This document shows, piece after piece, positions 43,054 through 52,108 of a stretch of DNA of 64,000 nt. The position numbers and the translations under genes are program-made. The DNA is from Streptomyces sp. NBC_01465 (lineage in GTDB: Bacteria > Actinomycetota > Actinomycetes > Streptomycetales > Streptomycetaceae): assembly GCF_036227325.1 (NCBI RefSeq), contig NZ_CP109467.1, positions 5,704,001 through 5,768,000 of the forward strand. Direction: 5' to 3'. Position 1 is the stretch's first letter. Every line of letters begins with the position of its first letter. A model generated the notes under the pieces. It ran no database searches, was not told the DNA's origin, and saw nothing but the letters and a program-made list of their open reading frames with translations.

Positions 43054-45888
43054 TTGCGTACATCCAGAGCACGTGCAGGCAGATCCACTGGCAGAAGCGG
43101 GATCACCGGAGTGGCGGCACTGATGGGCGCCGCCGCCCTGCTGGTCGGCGTCGTGCCCGCGGCCTCGGCGGCGACCCCGCCGGCCGCAACGCCTGCCGAA
43201 GTCATCCCGGGGACGGAGACAGCGACCCCGGCACTGGTGGACGGAATCAAGGAATCGGCCGATGCGAAGGTGAGTGCGGCGGCTGCCGCCACCGGGCATC
43301 TCGCCGCGAAGAAGAGCCGTTACAAGATCGGCAATCCGGCGGCCGACCTGAAGGCGATCCAGTCCACGAAGGACGGGGCCGAGGAGACCGTACGGCTGAA
43401 GCAGACGTACCACGGCCTCGACGTGCTCGGCGGCCAGTACATCGTGCGGATGACCAAGAAGGACGGGAAGCGGACGGTCACCGGGACGTCCGGCCAGTAC
43501 TTCACCCAGCTCTCCACCGGAACCACCGCCAAGGTCTCCGACCAGGTCGCGGTCCAGCGTGCGGTGGGCGCCGTCGCGGCCCAACTGGGCGGCGGAAGCC
43601 AGAAGCTGACCAGGGCGAGCGTGGCGAAGAAGGACCTGAAGCCGCTCACCGGAACCGCGGGCAAGCTGATCGTCCTGCCGCAGGGCAAGGGCGTACTGAC
43701 CCGCCAGGTCACCGTCACGGGCACCGACCCCGCCACCGGGAACCCGGTGCTGCAGCAGGTCTACATCGACGCGAACGCGGGCTTCCCCGTCCTGCAGTAC
43801 AGCTCGATCAAAACCTTCGGCGCCCCGCAGCGGACCCAGGCGGGCGCGGCGGCCGCCGACGGCACGGGCGCACAGCCCGAGGCGCCCGAGGCGGTCGGCG
43901 ACTTCCCCGGCACCACCGGCACCGGCACCAAGCTGGACGGCACCAAGGCCGATCTGAACCTGTACTACTACGCCTCGCGCGGCCAGTACGTGATGATCGA
44001 CTACGCCCACATGTGGGACACCAGCAAGAACATGCTGACCACCTGGGACGCCCGCGGCAAGGACGTCTCCGAGGTCTCCGGCCGCTGGCCCAGCGGCATG
44101 AAGGAGTTCGGCTCCGCCACCCAGGAGTTCGGCGCCGACGCCACCGAGGCGGGCGCGGTCGACGCGCACGTCGCCGCGGGCCAGGTGTACGACTACTACA
44201 AGAAGGTGCACGGCCGCGACGGCCTCGACGGGCGCGGCCGTACCGTCAACTCACTGGTCGGGGTCACGTCGTTCGGGCAGCCGTACGTCAACGCCTTCTG
44301 GGACGGCGACAAGATGGTCTACGGCACGGGCGACGACGAGTACAAGTCGCTCGCCTCGGACCTGGACGTCGTCGGCCACGAGATGACCCACGGCGTCGTC
44401 GAGAACACCGCCAACCTCGTCTACGCGGGCCAGTCCGGCGCCATGAACGAGGCCATCGCCGACTACTTCGGCAACGCCATCGACGTCGACGCCTCCGGCA
44501 CCTCGATGACCGACCCGGACGCGGGCCTCCTCGGCGAGAACCTCTGCCGCAGCAAGACCCCGCGCGAGTGCGCCTTCCGCGACCTCAACGACGGCGCCAC
44601 GACCTCCAAGAACTACCTCGGGGTCTCCTTCGGCACCGACAACGGCGGCGTGCACCTCAACTCGACGATCTACTCGGGCGCGCTCTGGGACATCCGCCAG
44701 GACCTGGGCGCCGACCTCGCCGACCGCATCGCCTACAAGGCGCTCAGCGAGTACATGACGCCGCTGGACGGCTTCACCCAGGGCCGCAACGCCACCATCG
44801 CGGCGGCGAAGGCGCTCGGGGTCACGTCGAAGCAACTGGCGGTCGTCACCCGCTCGTTCAACGCCCACGGCATCGTCCCGGGCTGGGAGAACGCGCTCGG
44901 CGTCGACTCGGACAAGCTGCTCGGCAAGATCAACTCGCACTCCACGGGAACGGGCGCCGGCGGCGGCTGGTGGGCGGCCTCGCGCTCCAACGACGACGGC
45001 TCCGAGCCGTTCTCGGTCTGGGCGGGCAGGACGACGGGCGGCGGTCTGCGCCTGATCAGCCCCAACAACGGGAACTACAACGTCTACCCGGCGACCGACG
45101 GCAAGAACGTCGTCTGGGCGTCCTTCGGGCAGAGCTCGATCGATGTGTTCGTACGGCCGATCGCCGGCGGCACCCCGAAGAAGGTCTGGTCCTCCTACAC
45201 CGATCTCCAGAACCTGAAGATCGACGGAGACATCGTGGTCTTCGAGGAGTACGACCCGTTCGGCGGACGGCACGCCGGCTACGTCAACATCAAGACCGGC
45301 AAGCAGGCGTACGTCGACGGCGGCTCGTACTCCAAGAGCTCGGCGCTCCCCTCGGTCAAGGGCAGGACCCTCGCCTACGCCAAGGTCTGGCCGGACGCGA
45401 CCGGCTACCACCTGGGCATCGAGACCCTGGACCTGACCACCGGCAAGACCACGCTGATGCCGCAGATCGGCGCCGAGCCGTACTCCGTCGGCCAGACCGG
45501 CATCAACGGCACCCATGTGGTGTGGCTGGCCGACACCGACGGTGACGGCACGATGTCGGTGCGCCGGGCCAACTACGACGGCTCCAAGCTGATCGACCTC
45601 ACCCCCGAGTCGGGCACCGGCGCGCTCTACGCCTACGACCTGACCCTGAGCGACACCTCGGCGACGGTCACGGCCCAGGAGCCCGACACCGCCTACCGCA
45701 ACGAGACCCTCGCCAAGCTCTGGCAGGTCCCGACGGACGGCACGAGCGGCGCGGTCCGCGTCTCCTGCAACCGGGGCGAGCAGCTCTACGCGGCCGCCGA
45801 CGGCGGACAGCGTGTGGTGTGGGTGGACGGCACCACGGGCTGGACGGACCTGGTGACGCGGGAGCGTCCGGCAGGGAACTGCGGCTGA
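43054..45888 (+). CDS. Secreted M4-family (thermolysin-type) metalloprotease with C-terminal beta-propeller-like domain
   Basis: 944 residues from TTG 43054, which follows GGGAGGGG; no ATG or GTG in this frame is better placed. Signal peptide about 1-39 (GVVPAASA). The FTP/PepSY-like propeptide is at about 50-255. The M4 catalytic domain (about 290-610) has zinc motif HEMTH at 442-446, Glu466 in MNEAIADYFG and His534 in GGVHLNS. The C-terminal 330 residues carry repeated strands (VYPATDGKNVVWASFG, IDGDIVVFEEYD, INGTHVVWLADTD) of a TolB-like propeller, probably for substrate binding. It is divergent from regulator paralog 2. It ends at a 17-bp terminator shared with the lysozyme gene. Confidence 0.92.
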   Translation: MRTSRARAGRSTGRSGITGVAALMGAAALLVGVVPAASAATPPAATPAEVIPGTETATPALVDGIKESADAKVSAAAAATGHLAAKKSRYKIGNPAADLKAIQSTKDGAEETVRLKQTYHGLDVLGGQYIVRMTKKDGKRTVTGTSGQYFTQLSTGTTAKVSDQVAVQRAVGAVAAQLGGGSQKLTRASVAKKDLKPLTGTAGKLIVLPQGKGVLTRQVTVTGTDPATGNPVLQQVYIDANAGFPVLQYSSIKTFGAPQRTQAGAAAADGTGAQPEAPEAVGDFPGTTGTGTKLDGTKADLNLYYYASRGQYVMIDYAHMWDTSKNMLTTWDARGKDVSEVSGRWPSGMKEFGSATQEFGADATEAGAVDAHVAAGQVYDYYKKVHGRDGLDGRGRTVNSLVGVTSFGQPYVNAFWDGDKMVYGTGDDEYKSLASDLDVVGHEMTHGVVENTANLVYAGQSGAMNEAIADYFGNAIDVDASGTSMTDPDAGLLGENLCRSKTPRECAFRDLNDGATTSKNYLGVSFGTDNGGVHLNSTIYSGALWDIRQDLGADLADRIAYKALSEYMTPLDGFTQGRNATIAAAKALGVTSKQLAVVTRSFNAHGIVPGWENALGVDSDKLLGKINSHSTGTGAGGGWWAASRSNDDGSEPFSVWAGRTTGGGLRLISPNNGNYNVYPATDGKNVVWASFGQSSIDVFVRPIAGGTPKKVWSSYTDLQNLKIDGDIVVFEEYDPFGGRHAGYVNIKTGKQAYVDGGSYSKSSALPSVKGRTLAYAKVWPDATGYHLGIETLDLTTGKTTLMPQIGAEPYSVGQTGINGTHVVWLADTDGDGTMSVRRANYDGSKLIDLTPESGTGALYAYDLTLSDTSATVTAQEPDTAYRNETLAKLWQVPTDGTSGAVRVSCNRGEQLYAAADGGQRVVWVDGTTGWTDLVTRERPAGNCG

Positions 45889-45909
45889 CGATCCCGTACG
45901 TACGGACAT

Positions 45910-45946
45910 GACAGCGGCCCCCGGCGATGCGCCGGGGGCCGCTGTC
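45910..45946. terminator. Bidirectional hairpin terminator between M4 protease and lysozyme
   Basis: A perfect 17-bp stem (arms 45910-45926 and 45930-45946; GACAGCGGCCCCCGGCG) with a three-base ATG loop between convergent genes. Confidence 0.85.
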
Positions 45947-45957
45947 GGTGTGACAGG

Positions 45958-46782
45958 TCAGCCGTTGGCGAGGGCCTGGACGCGGTCCAGGGCGCCGTTG
46001 AAGTGGCTGTGGTCGCCGACCGTGGGGCCTGACGAGGTGTACTGCCACATCGTCTGCACGCCCCAGCCGGCCGGCAGCGTGCCGACGGAGGTGGCGTAAC
46101 GGGCGATCCAGAGCGGGTTGATCGAGCCGAAGGCGGCCGAGTTCCCCGTGCACTGGGTCCACCAGCTGGTGGCGGTGTAGATCACCGGGTCGCGGCCGGT
46201 CGCCGCCTTGTAGGTGTTGACGAAGTCCTTGATCCAGCTGACCATTCCGGCAGCGGTCTTGCCGTAGCAGGCCGCTCCGTACGGGTTCCACTCGATGTCC
46301 AGCGCACCGGGAAGCGTCTTGCCGTCCTTCGACCAGCCACCGCCGTGAGCGATGAAGTAGTTGGCCTGGGCGGCGCCCGTCGTGGTGTCGGGGGTGGCGA
46401 AGTGGTACGAGCCGCGGATCATCCCGACGTTGTACGAGCCGTTGTACTGCTGCGCGAAGTAGGGGTTCGTGTAGTACGTCCCCTCGGTGGCCTTCACATA
46501 GGCCCACTTCACGCCGGAGCTCCACAACGTCGACCAGGCGACGTTGCCGTTGTGGCTGCTGGTGTCCACGCCCTCGGTCTGCGTGACCTGGGGAGTGACT
46601 CCGCCGGTGTGGACGCCGTCGTGAGCGGCGACCCCCATACCCAGCCAGGCGGTGCCGCGAGCGGGTACCTGGGCGGCACCGGCACTGCCGGGAAGGGCCA
46701 GAATGAGAGCGAGGACTGCGAGGAGGATCCCGGCCGCGGCAAGAGGTGCGCGGCCGGCCGTTCCGGATCTGTGCACGGGCAT
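45958..46782 (-). CDS. Secreted GH25 lysozyme (muramidase)
   Basis: 274 residues. Signal peptide about 1-36 (ending PGSAGA). The GH25 domain (about 70-274) shows GVDTSSHNGNVAW, VKWAYVKATEG, NPYFAQQY and ALDIEWNPYG with the catalytic Asp/Glu pair, and VIYTATSWW. It closely resembles Streptomyces cellosyl/mutanolysin-type N,O-diacetylmuramidases, which hydrolyse MurNAc-GlcNAc bonds. No separate wall-binding domain is present. ATG 46782 has GGAGGC upstream. It belongs with the two secreted proteases as an exoenzyme group, perhaps for predation or scavenging. Confidence 0.92.
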   Translation of the reverse strand: MPVHRSGTAGRAPLAAAGILLAVLALILALPGSAGAAQVPARGTAWLGMGVAAHDGVHTGGVTPQVTQTEGVDTSSHNGNVAWSTLWSSGVKWAYVKATEGTYYTNPYFAQQYNGSYNVGMIRGSYHFATPDTTTGAAQANYFIAHGGGWSKDGKTLPGALDIEWNPYGAACYGKTAAGMVSWIKDFVNTYKAATGRDPVIYTATSWWTQCTGNSAAFGSINPLWIARYATSVGTLPAGWGVQTMWQYTSSGPTVGDHSHFNGALDRVQALANG

Positions 46783-46985
46783 GTGCGTGCCTCCGAAAGG
46801 CTCGGTGGTGCTCGATGGTGGGGGGAGCAGTGACTGAGCGGTGGTGCGCCAACGAAGCTACGCACGTAGACCCGTGTGGCGGAAGGGGGCCTGGTTGCTG
46901 CCGATGGTCTACTCCTGCGAAATACTGACGGAGCTGCGGCGATGTCGGCCGGTGAAAGAAACTTTCAGGATCGGGAAAGCTCGAA

Positions 46986-47480
46986 ATGGGTGCTGACGTG
47001 CACGAGAGCGGTACAGGGAGTGAAGCGGAGCCCACGGCTGGAAGTGGTGTGGACCAGGAATTCCTGTCCCTGGAGCGGGAGTTGGCCGTTTTCCTGCGCC
47101 GTGCCAGAGCCACGTCGGGCGAGATGTCGCGCGCGGTCCACCCCGATCTGGAGGCCGCCGCGTACGGGCTGCTGGTCTGCCTCGACGAGTGGGGCGTCCA
47201 GCGGGCGACCGACCTGGCCGCGTACATCGGCGTCGGCAAGGCGACGATGAGCCGGCAGCTGAAGGCGCTGGAGGAGCTGGGCCTGGTCCGGCGCGAGCAG
47301 GACCCGGTCGACGGGCGTGCGTTCCGGATCGACCTCACCGAGGAGGGTCGCGAGCGGCTGCGCAGGGTGCGGGACGCGCGCCGGGCGACGTACGTGAAGA
47401 AGCTGGACGGCTGGGACAGGCGCGAGGTCGCCGAACTGGCCAGACTCCTCCATCAGTTCAACAAGCGGGCGGCGGAATGA
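46986..47480 (+). CDS. MarR-family transcriptional regulator
   Basis: 164 residues. The winged helix (about 45-140) has VQRATDLAAYIGVGKATMSRQLKALEELGLV as HTH and REQDPVDGRAFRIDLTEEG as wing, flanked by dimerisation helices. ATG 46986 is used; GTG 46998 is possible. Monocistronic, with no adjacent transporter to reveal its target. It is followed at once by palindromic-repeat copy 3 and converges on the PP2C-like gene. Confidence 0.88.
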   Translation: MGADVHESGTGSEAEPTAGSGVDQEFLSLERELAVFLRRARATSGEMSRAVHPDLEAAAYGLLVCLDEWGVQRATDLAAYIGVGKATMSRQLKALEELGLVRREQDPVDGRAFRIDLTEEGRERLRRVRDARRATYVKKLDGWDRREVAELARLLHQFNKRAAE

Positions 47481-47489
47481 GCGGGGGCA

Positions 47490-47577
47490 CATCAAGCCCG
47501 TCGAGGGGGTCCCCCCTGCTCGAGCGAAGCCGAGAGCTTGGGGGAGATTGAGGACAAGCGGCCGAAGGTCGCTTACG
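47490..47577. repeat. Dispersed palindromic intergenic repeat, copy 3 (right part with 43-nt insert)
   Basis: Only the right arm of the family is present (TCAAGCCCGTC at about 47492-47502, then GATTGAGGAC from 47546), split by the hairpin cassette. The downstream flank GCGGCCGAAGGTCGCTTAC matches copy 2. It lies between the convergent MarR and PP2C genes, where it can act as a terminator. Confidence 0.8.
47503..47545. repeat. 43-nt hairpin cassette, copy B
   Basis: Differs from copy A (20869-20911) only at its first base and sits at the same position in the host repeat. A CCCCC...GGGGG stem encloses GCTCGAGCGAAGCCGAGAGC. Confidence 0.8.
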
Positions 47578-47597
47578 GGAGTCCGAGGGCGACGCCC

Positions 47598-48380
47598 TCA
47601 GAGCTCCACCAGCACCGCCGTCGCATCGTCATGCGTCTTGCTCCGCCGCAGATACCGCCGCTCCACATCCCCGTCCTCCAGAGCCCGCACCCGGTCGACG
47701 AGCCCCTGCGGCCCCTCCTTCCGCAGAACCCCGAAGCAGTCGGCCCAGTCGCCCTCGCCGAACTTCTCCACCCACCGGCTCGCCCCGTCGGTCAGCGCCG
47801 CCAGAGCCCGCACGTCCCCCACCGGCACGCGCCCCGCCACCGCCCGCCCGGCCACCTCTGGATCCACCGCGGCCGTGAAGAACCCGCCCTCCTGGTTCCG
47901 CACCGAGTCCGCCGAAGCCTCCGTGGCCAGCAGCTCGCGCGGCACCCGGTCGAGGCGGTCGTCGAGCACCGCCCGTACGCCGCCCTCCGCGTCCTCCACC
48001 AGCAGGACGGAGTCCGACAGCACCAGGTACTCGAGATCGCCCGCGTCCCAACGCGCCGCGACCACGGTTGCCTGAGGTGTGCGCGGGTGAGAAAGGTCAC
48101 AGGTCCCGGCGTGCGTATCCGCGGTGCGCCGGATTGCTTCCGCCAGGATCTCAGGGAGCGTCATATCCCGTCGCGAACCGGACAGTTCGACCATCGCGCC
48201 CCCGAGCCGCGCCGTGAACCACGGCACCCCGTGCACACACCCGTCGTCCCCCACGGGCGGAGTCACCCCGTCCAGTACGACGAGCGCCCCGCCACCGCCC
48301 GAGGCAGGCAGGACCGTGCCGCTCCAGTCCTCGTTGGGGCGTACGGGATCTCCGGGGACGGTGGTGACTTCGATGCGCAT
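47598..48380 (-). CDS. PP2C-like protein phosphatase
   Basis: 260 residues. Metal-binding aspartates of the PP2C fold appear in RPNEDWSG, VVLDGVTPP, LTDGASRW and KTHDDATAVLVEL. Overall similarity to classical PP2C is modest, so activity on phosphoproteins is likely but not assured. ATG 48380 gives the family start; the upstream reading is unconserved. The partner kinase is unknown. Confidence 0.75.
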   Translation of the reverse strand: MRIEVTTVPGDPVRPNEDWSGTVLPASGGGGALVVLDGVTPPVGDDGCVHGVPWFTARLGGAMVELSGSRRDMTLPEILAEAIRRTADTHAGTCDLSHPRTPQATVVAARWDAGDLEYLVLSDSVLLVEDAEGGVRAVLDDRLDRVPRELLATEASADSVRNQEGGFFTAAVDPEVAGRAVAGRVPVGDVRALAALTDGASRWVEKFGEGDWADCFGVLRKEGPQGLVDRVRALEDGDVERRYLRRSKTHDDATAVLVEL

Positions 48381-48690
48381 GAACGCCAGTCTGCACGACG
48401 CCTCCACGGGTCGATCACAGCGATCACCACCTGGTCTGAACCAGCAGGTCAACCACCCCCGTCCAGGCGGAAGAAGCCCCTCCGGGAAGCTGCGGGCGCG
48501 CATCCTGCCAAAGGCGCACCGGAAGATCCAGCCGGGTCCCCGACTGCGCCTCGCGCACGCCGGTCGCAGAGTTGTTCGCCAACTCGGCTGTGATGTTCAC
48601 TCGTTCGGGTGGCCCACCGGACGATGCACGCCCCCTCGCCACACCCACTGAAATGGTCAGGAGCCATGTCAGGGGCGGGGGTTTCTCTGT
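48381..48690. other. 310-bp intergenic region without a supported gene
   Basis: Lies between the PP2C-like gene and the divergent conservon. Short frames here show no codon bias or ribosome site. The conservon promoter must be here. A GGGGCGGGG at about 48672-48680 may act as ribosome site for the GTG at 48691. No dyad or repeat of note was seen. Confidence 0.5.
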
Positions 48691-51240
48691 GTGACCAGCG
48701 AGTCAAGGATGCGAGCACCGGTGCGGAACAAGCAGCCTCGGGGCAGTAACGACCCGCGCACGATGCGCGTGCGCAGAAGGCTCGTGGCCGGTGTCGCGGT
48801 CGTCGGGATCACGGTCCTCGCGGCCGGCGCGCCCTCGGTCGTCAGTGCGTCGTCCGAAGTGTCGGACGCCCAGCACCTGGTGGACCTGGCCGCCCTCAAC
48901 CAGCAGGCCGTCTCCCTCGCGCACACCCTCGCCGACGAGCGCGACGACGTGACCGTCTACATCGCGGGCGGCCGCGACGGCAAGAAGCCGGAGACCGGCG
49001 GCGTCGACCGGGCGATCGACGAGATCAGCGCCGCATCGGCCGGCGCCCCCGACAGCCTCCGCCGCGAACTCGCGGGCGTCCCCGCCATCCGCCGTACGGC
49101 ACTGACGGGCAAGGGCACCGCCCTCGACGCCCAACGGGCCTACTCCGAGGTCGTGGCCACCCTCCAGGACCTCGCCGAGCAACTGGCCGACCGGACACCG
49201 CCCGAGGCGGCCGCGACCACCCGCGCACCCCTCGCACTGGCCCGCGCCGTCGACCAGGCATCCGCGACCCGGGGGCTGCTCCTCGCGGCGCTCGCCGTCC
49301 CGCGCCCGGCCAAGGTGTCGGTGTACGACCCGATCACGGCCACGTACGTCCTCAAGCAGCCGTCCGACGACCCCAAGGCCAAGGACCGCGACGCCCTCAG
49401 CTCCGCCGCCCAGCAGGCCCGCGTCCGTGAACTCGGCGCACTGGCCGACTTCGACCAGGCCGCGCAGCCCGACGCCCGCGAATCCCTCTCCGCCACGGTC
49501 TCCGGCACCGAGGTCAACAGCGCCGAGCGCTATCTGACCCGCCTCGCCGACCAGCCGCAGCTCTCCGGCGCCGACCTCGACACCAGCAAGAGCAAGCTCG
49601 ACGACGCGCTCTCCGCCCGTACGGACCAGATGCGCAGCGTCGAGTCGACCCTGGGCGTCGAGCAGGAGAAGCAGCTGGCGAAGCTCCGCGACGACAAGGT
49701 CACCGCGCTGGAGATCCAGATCGCCGAGACAGCCGCACTGCTGCTCCTGGCGATCGGCGTCTCCACCGCCGTGGCCCGCACCCTCACCCGCCCGCTCGCC
49801 GTCCTGCGGATCGGCGCGGCCCGCCTGGCCGCCGACCCCGAGGCGGAGGAGCCGGTGCGCTTCACCGGCCGCAACGACGAGTTCGCCCAGGTCGTACGGT
49901 CGCTGAACACCCTGCACGGCAAGCTGCTCGCCGCCGGTTCGCGCGCCCAGTCCCTCGTCGGCGACCACAGTGAACTGGCCGACAGCCGCGAGATGCTGGC
50001 CGCCGAACGCGCCGAACTCGAAGCCCGTACAGCCGCCCTGGAGGCCGAATCGGCCCAGGTCGCCGCCCAGTTGGACCGGCTGCGCTCCACGGTCCACTCC
50101 ACCTTCGTCAACCTCGCCCTGCGCAGCCTCGGCGTCGTCGACCGCCAGCTCACCGTCATCGAGTCCCTCGAAGAGCGCGAGCAGGACCCTGAAGGTCTCG
50201 CCACCCTCTTCAAGCTCGACCACATGGCGACCGTGCTGCGCCGCCACAGCGAGAACCTCCTCGTCCTGGCAGGCGCCGAGCACGGCCACGCCCACGGCGG
50301 CGCGGTCCCGCTCGTCGACGTCCTGCGCGCGGCCGTCTCCGAGATCGAGCGCTACGAGCGCGTGGCGATCCAGTCGCTCCCGCCGCACGCCCAGGTCGCG
50401 GGCTTCGCCGCCGACGACATCAGCCACCTCGTCGCCGAACTCCTGGAGAACGCGGCCGCGTTCTCCCCGCCCGACGCCCAGGTGCAGCTCTCCGCCTGGA
50501 TGCTGGAGAGCGGCGAGGTGATGGTCTCCGTCCAGGACGAGGGCATCGGCATGGCCCCGGCCCGCCGCACCGAGATCAACGCCCGCCTCGCCACCCCGGA
50601 CCCCGAGTCCGCGGACCCCACCACGGGCCTCGGCCTGCACGTGGCGGCGCTGCTGGCCGCGCGTCATGGCGTACGGATCGAACTCCGCGAGCAGCAGCAG
50701 GGCGGCACGGCCGCGGTCGTGGTCCTGCCCCCCGCGCTGCTCCCCACGGAGCCGCCGGTCCTCGCCGTCCCGCGCCGCGCACCGGTGCCGGGCGCCGCGC
50801 CCGCGCTGAACCTGCCGGGCCAGGTCGCGGAGGCCAACTCCAATGCGCTGCCCACGCGTTCACGTGCGCGCTACGAGATCGGCCCCGACGCCCACGAGCG
50901 CGCGCCCGAGCCCGAGGTGGACGAGCCGACGTTCACGATGCGCCTGCCGGTACCGCCGCCGGAGCCCGAGCCCGCACCGGAGCCGGAACCCGCACCGAAG
51001 CCCGCGACCGAGACCCTGACCACCCCCAAGGGTCTCCCCAAGCGCACCCCCAAGATCACCCCGTCGGCGTCGGCGGAGCCCAAGAAGCGCCCCGCCGGCG
51101 TGGACGCCGATGCCCTGCGCCGCAGGCTCGGAGGCTTCCACCAGGGGGCCAAGGACGGCCGCAGAGACGTACAGGCAGAAATCGACGACTCGGCGGACAC
51201 CGACGACGCGGGGGACAGTGTCGAGGAGGCACGCAGTTGA
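48691..51240 (+). CDS. cvnA: Conservon sensor kinase-like protein CvnA
   Basis: 849 residues. The N-terminal membrane helix (about 27-52) is followed by an external nitrate-sensor-like helical domain (about 55-345). A second membrane helix (about 350-368) is followed by HAMP. The dimerisation region has LDHMATVLRRHSENLLVLAG. The HATPase has VAELLENAAAFSPPD, VQDEGIGMAPA and TTGLGLHVAALLA. The C-terminus is Pro/Glu-rich and disordered. It is the first gene of the four-gene cvnABCD system of actinomycetes, a membrane complex likened to eukaryotic G-protein-coupled signalling. TTGA overlap couples it to cvnB. Confidence 0.9.
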   Translation: MTSESRMRAPVRNKQPRGSNDPRTMRVRRRLVAGVAVVGITVLAAGAPSVVSASSEVSDAQHLVDLAALNQQAVSLAHTLADERDDVTVYIAGGRDGKKPETGGVDRAIDEISAASAGAPDSLRRELAGVPAIRRTALTGKGTALDAQRAYSEVVATLQDLAEQLADRTPPEAAATTRAPLALARAVDQASATRGLLLAALAVPRPAKVSVYDPITATYVLKQPSDDPKAKDRDALSSAAQQARVRELGALADFDQAAQPDARESLSATVSGTEVNSAERYLTRLADQPQLSGADLDTSKSKLDDALSARTDQMRSVESTLGVEQEKQLAKLRDDKVTALEIQIAETAALLLLAIGVSTAVARTLTRPLAVLRIGAARLAADPEAEEPVRFTGRNDEFAQVVRSLNTLHGKLLAAGSRAQSLVGDHSELADSREMLAAERAELEARTAALEAESAQVAAQLDRLRSTVHSTFVNLALRSLGVVDRQLTVIESLEEREQDPEGLATLFKLDHMATVLRRHSENLLVLAGAEHGHAHGGAVPLVDVLRAAVSEIERYERVAIQSLPPHAQVAGFAADDISHLVAELLENAAAFSPPDAQVQLSAWMLESGEVMVSVQDEGIGMAPARRTEINARLATPDPESADPTTGLGLHVAALLAARHGVRIELREQQQGGTAAVVVLPPALLPTEPPVLAVPRRAPVPGAAPALNLPGQVAEANSNALPTRSRARYEIGPDAHERAPEPEVDEPTFTMRLPVPPPEPEPAPEPEPAPKPATETLTTPKGLPKRTPKITPSASAEPKKRPAGVDADALRRRLGGFHQGAKDGRRDVQAEIDDSADTDDAGDSVEEARS

Positions 51241-51722
51241 CCGCACCCAGCACAACCGGCGCATACGGATTGAGCAGTGAGGCCCGCAACCTGCACTGGC
51301 TGCTGCAGAACCTCGTGGAGGAGGTGCCAGGGGTCCACTCCGTCACGGTCGTCTCCTCCGACGGCCTGATGCTGCTCTCCTCGGAGCCCGACGAGGGCAC
51401 CGCACCCGAGGCACGGAGCAGCGGCCCCAAGGGCTCCTCGGCGGACCTCGCCACCATCGTCTCCGGCATCGCCAGCCTCACCGTCGGCGCGGCCAAGCTG
51501 ATGGACGGCGGCGGCGTGAAGCAGACGATGGTCGCGATGGAGGAGGGCAGCGTCTTCGTCATGTCGATCAGCGACGGCTCGCTGCTCGGCGTGCACGCGA
51601 CACCCGACTGCGACATGAGCGTCGTCGCGTACCACATGGCGCTCTTCGTCGGCCGCGCCGGACACGTCCTGACCCCCGAACTCCGCAGCGAGCTGCGCAA
51701 ATCCATGGAGAGCACCAGGTGA
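51237..51722 (+). CDS. cvnB: Conservon roadblock/LC7 protein CvnB
   Basis: 161 residues, roadblock/LC7 fold: LHWLLQNLVEEVPGVHSVTVVSSDGLML, ADLATIVSGIASLTVGAAKLMDGG and DCDMSVVAYHMALFVGRAGHVLTPELRSEL. Roadblock proteins commonly act as partners or GAP-like modulators of small Ras-like GTPases, here CvnD. TTG 51237 overlaps the cvnA stop by four bases and has GGAGG upstream. Its own stop overlaps the cvnC GTG. Confidence 0.92.
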   Translation: MTAPSTTGAYGLSSEARNLHWLLQNLVEEVPGVHSVTVVSSDGLMLLSSEPDEGTAPEARSSGPKGSSADLATIVSGIASLTVGAAKLMDGGGVKQTMVAMEEGSVFVMSISDGSLLGVHATPDCDMSVVAYHMALFVGRAGHVLTPELRSELRKSMESTR

Positions 51723-52108
51723 CCCCGCCCGTACCCCAGCTCCCCGCCCGCCGCCCCGCGCGCGTACGCCCGTACTCGCTCACCGGTGGCCGCACCAAGT
51801 TCGGCCACGTCCTGTTCGTGGAGACCTTCGTGGCGGCACTGGACGCACCACCCACGCGTCCCGAACTCCTCAGTGGCGGCCCGAAGCACCTCATGCCGGA
51901 GATGCAGGCGATCGTCGAGATCTGCCGCCGGATGCGTACGGTCGCCGAGATCTCGGCGCTCCTCAAGATGCCGCTCGGCGTGGTCCGCGTACTCCTCAGC
52001 GACCTCGCCGACCAGGGAAAGATCCGTGTGTACGGAACCGGGCACGGCGAGGGCCAGCCCAACCGTGCGTTGCTCGAAAGGGTGCTGAGTGGACTCCGCC
52101 GTCTCTGA
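51719..52108 (+). CDS. cvnC: Conservon DUF742 protein CvnC
   Basis: 129 residues. DUF742: VRPYSLTGGRTKFGH near the N-terminus, then a winged-helix-like C-terminus (EIQAI-type helix MPEMQAIVEICRRMRTVAEI, SALLKMPLGVVRVLLSDLADQG). It may link sensor and GTPase or bind DNA; its biochemical role is unsettled. GTG 51719 overlaps cvnB (GTGA), and its last 20 bases overlap cvnD. Confidence 0.9.
   Translation: MTPPVPQLPARRPARVRPYSLTGGRTKFGHVLFVETFVAALDAPPTRPELLSGGPKHLMPEMQAIVEICRRMRTVAEISALLKMPLGVVRVLLSDLADQGKIRVYGTGHGEGQPNRALLERVLSGLRRL

Noticed and set aside
44251..45909. 552-codon frame antisense to the M4 protease
   Set aside because: No domain and unlikely composition; the plus strand carries HEMTH and the downstream Glu and His ligands.
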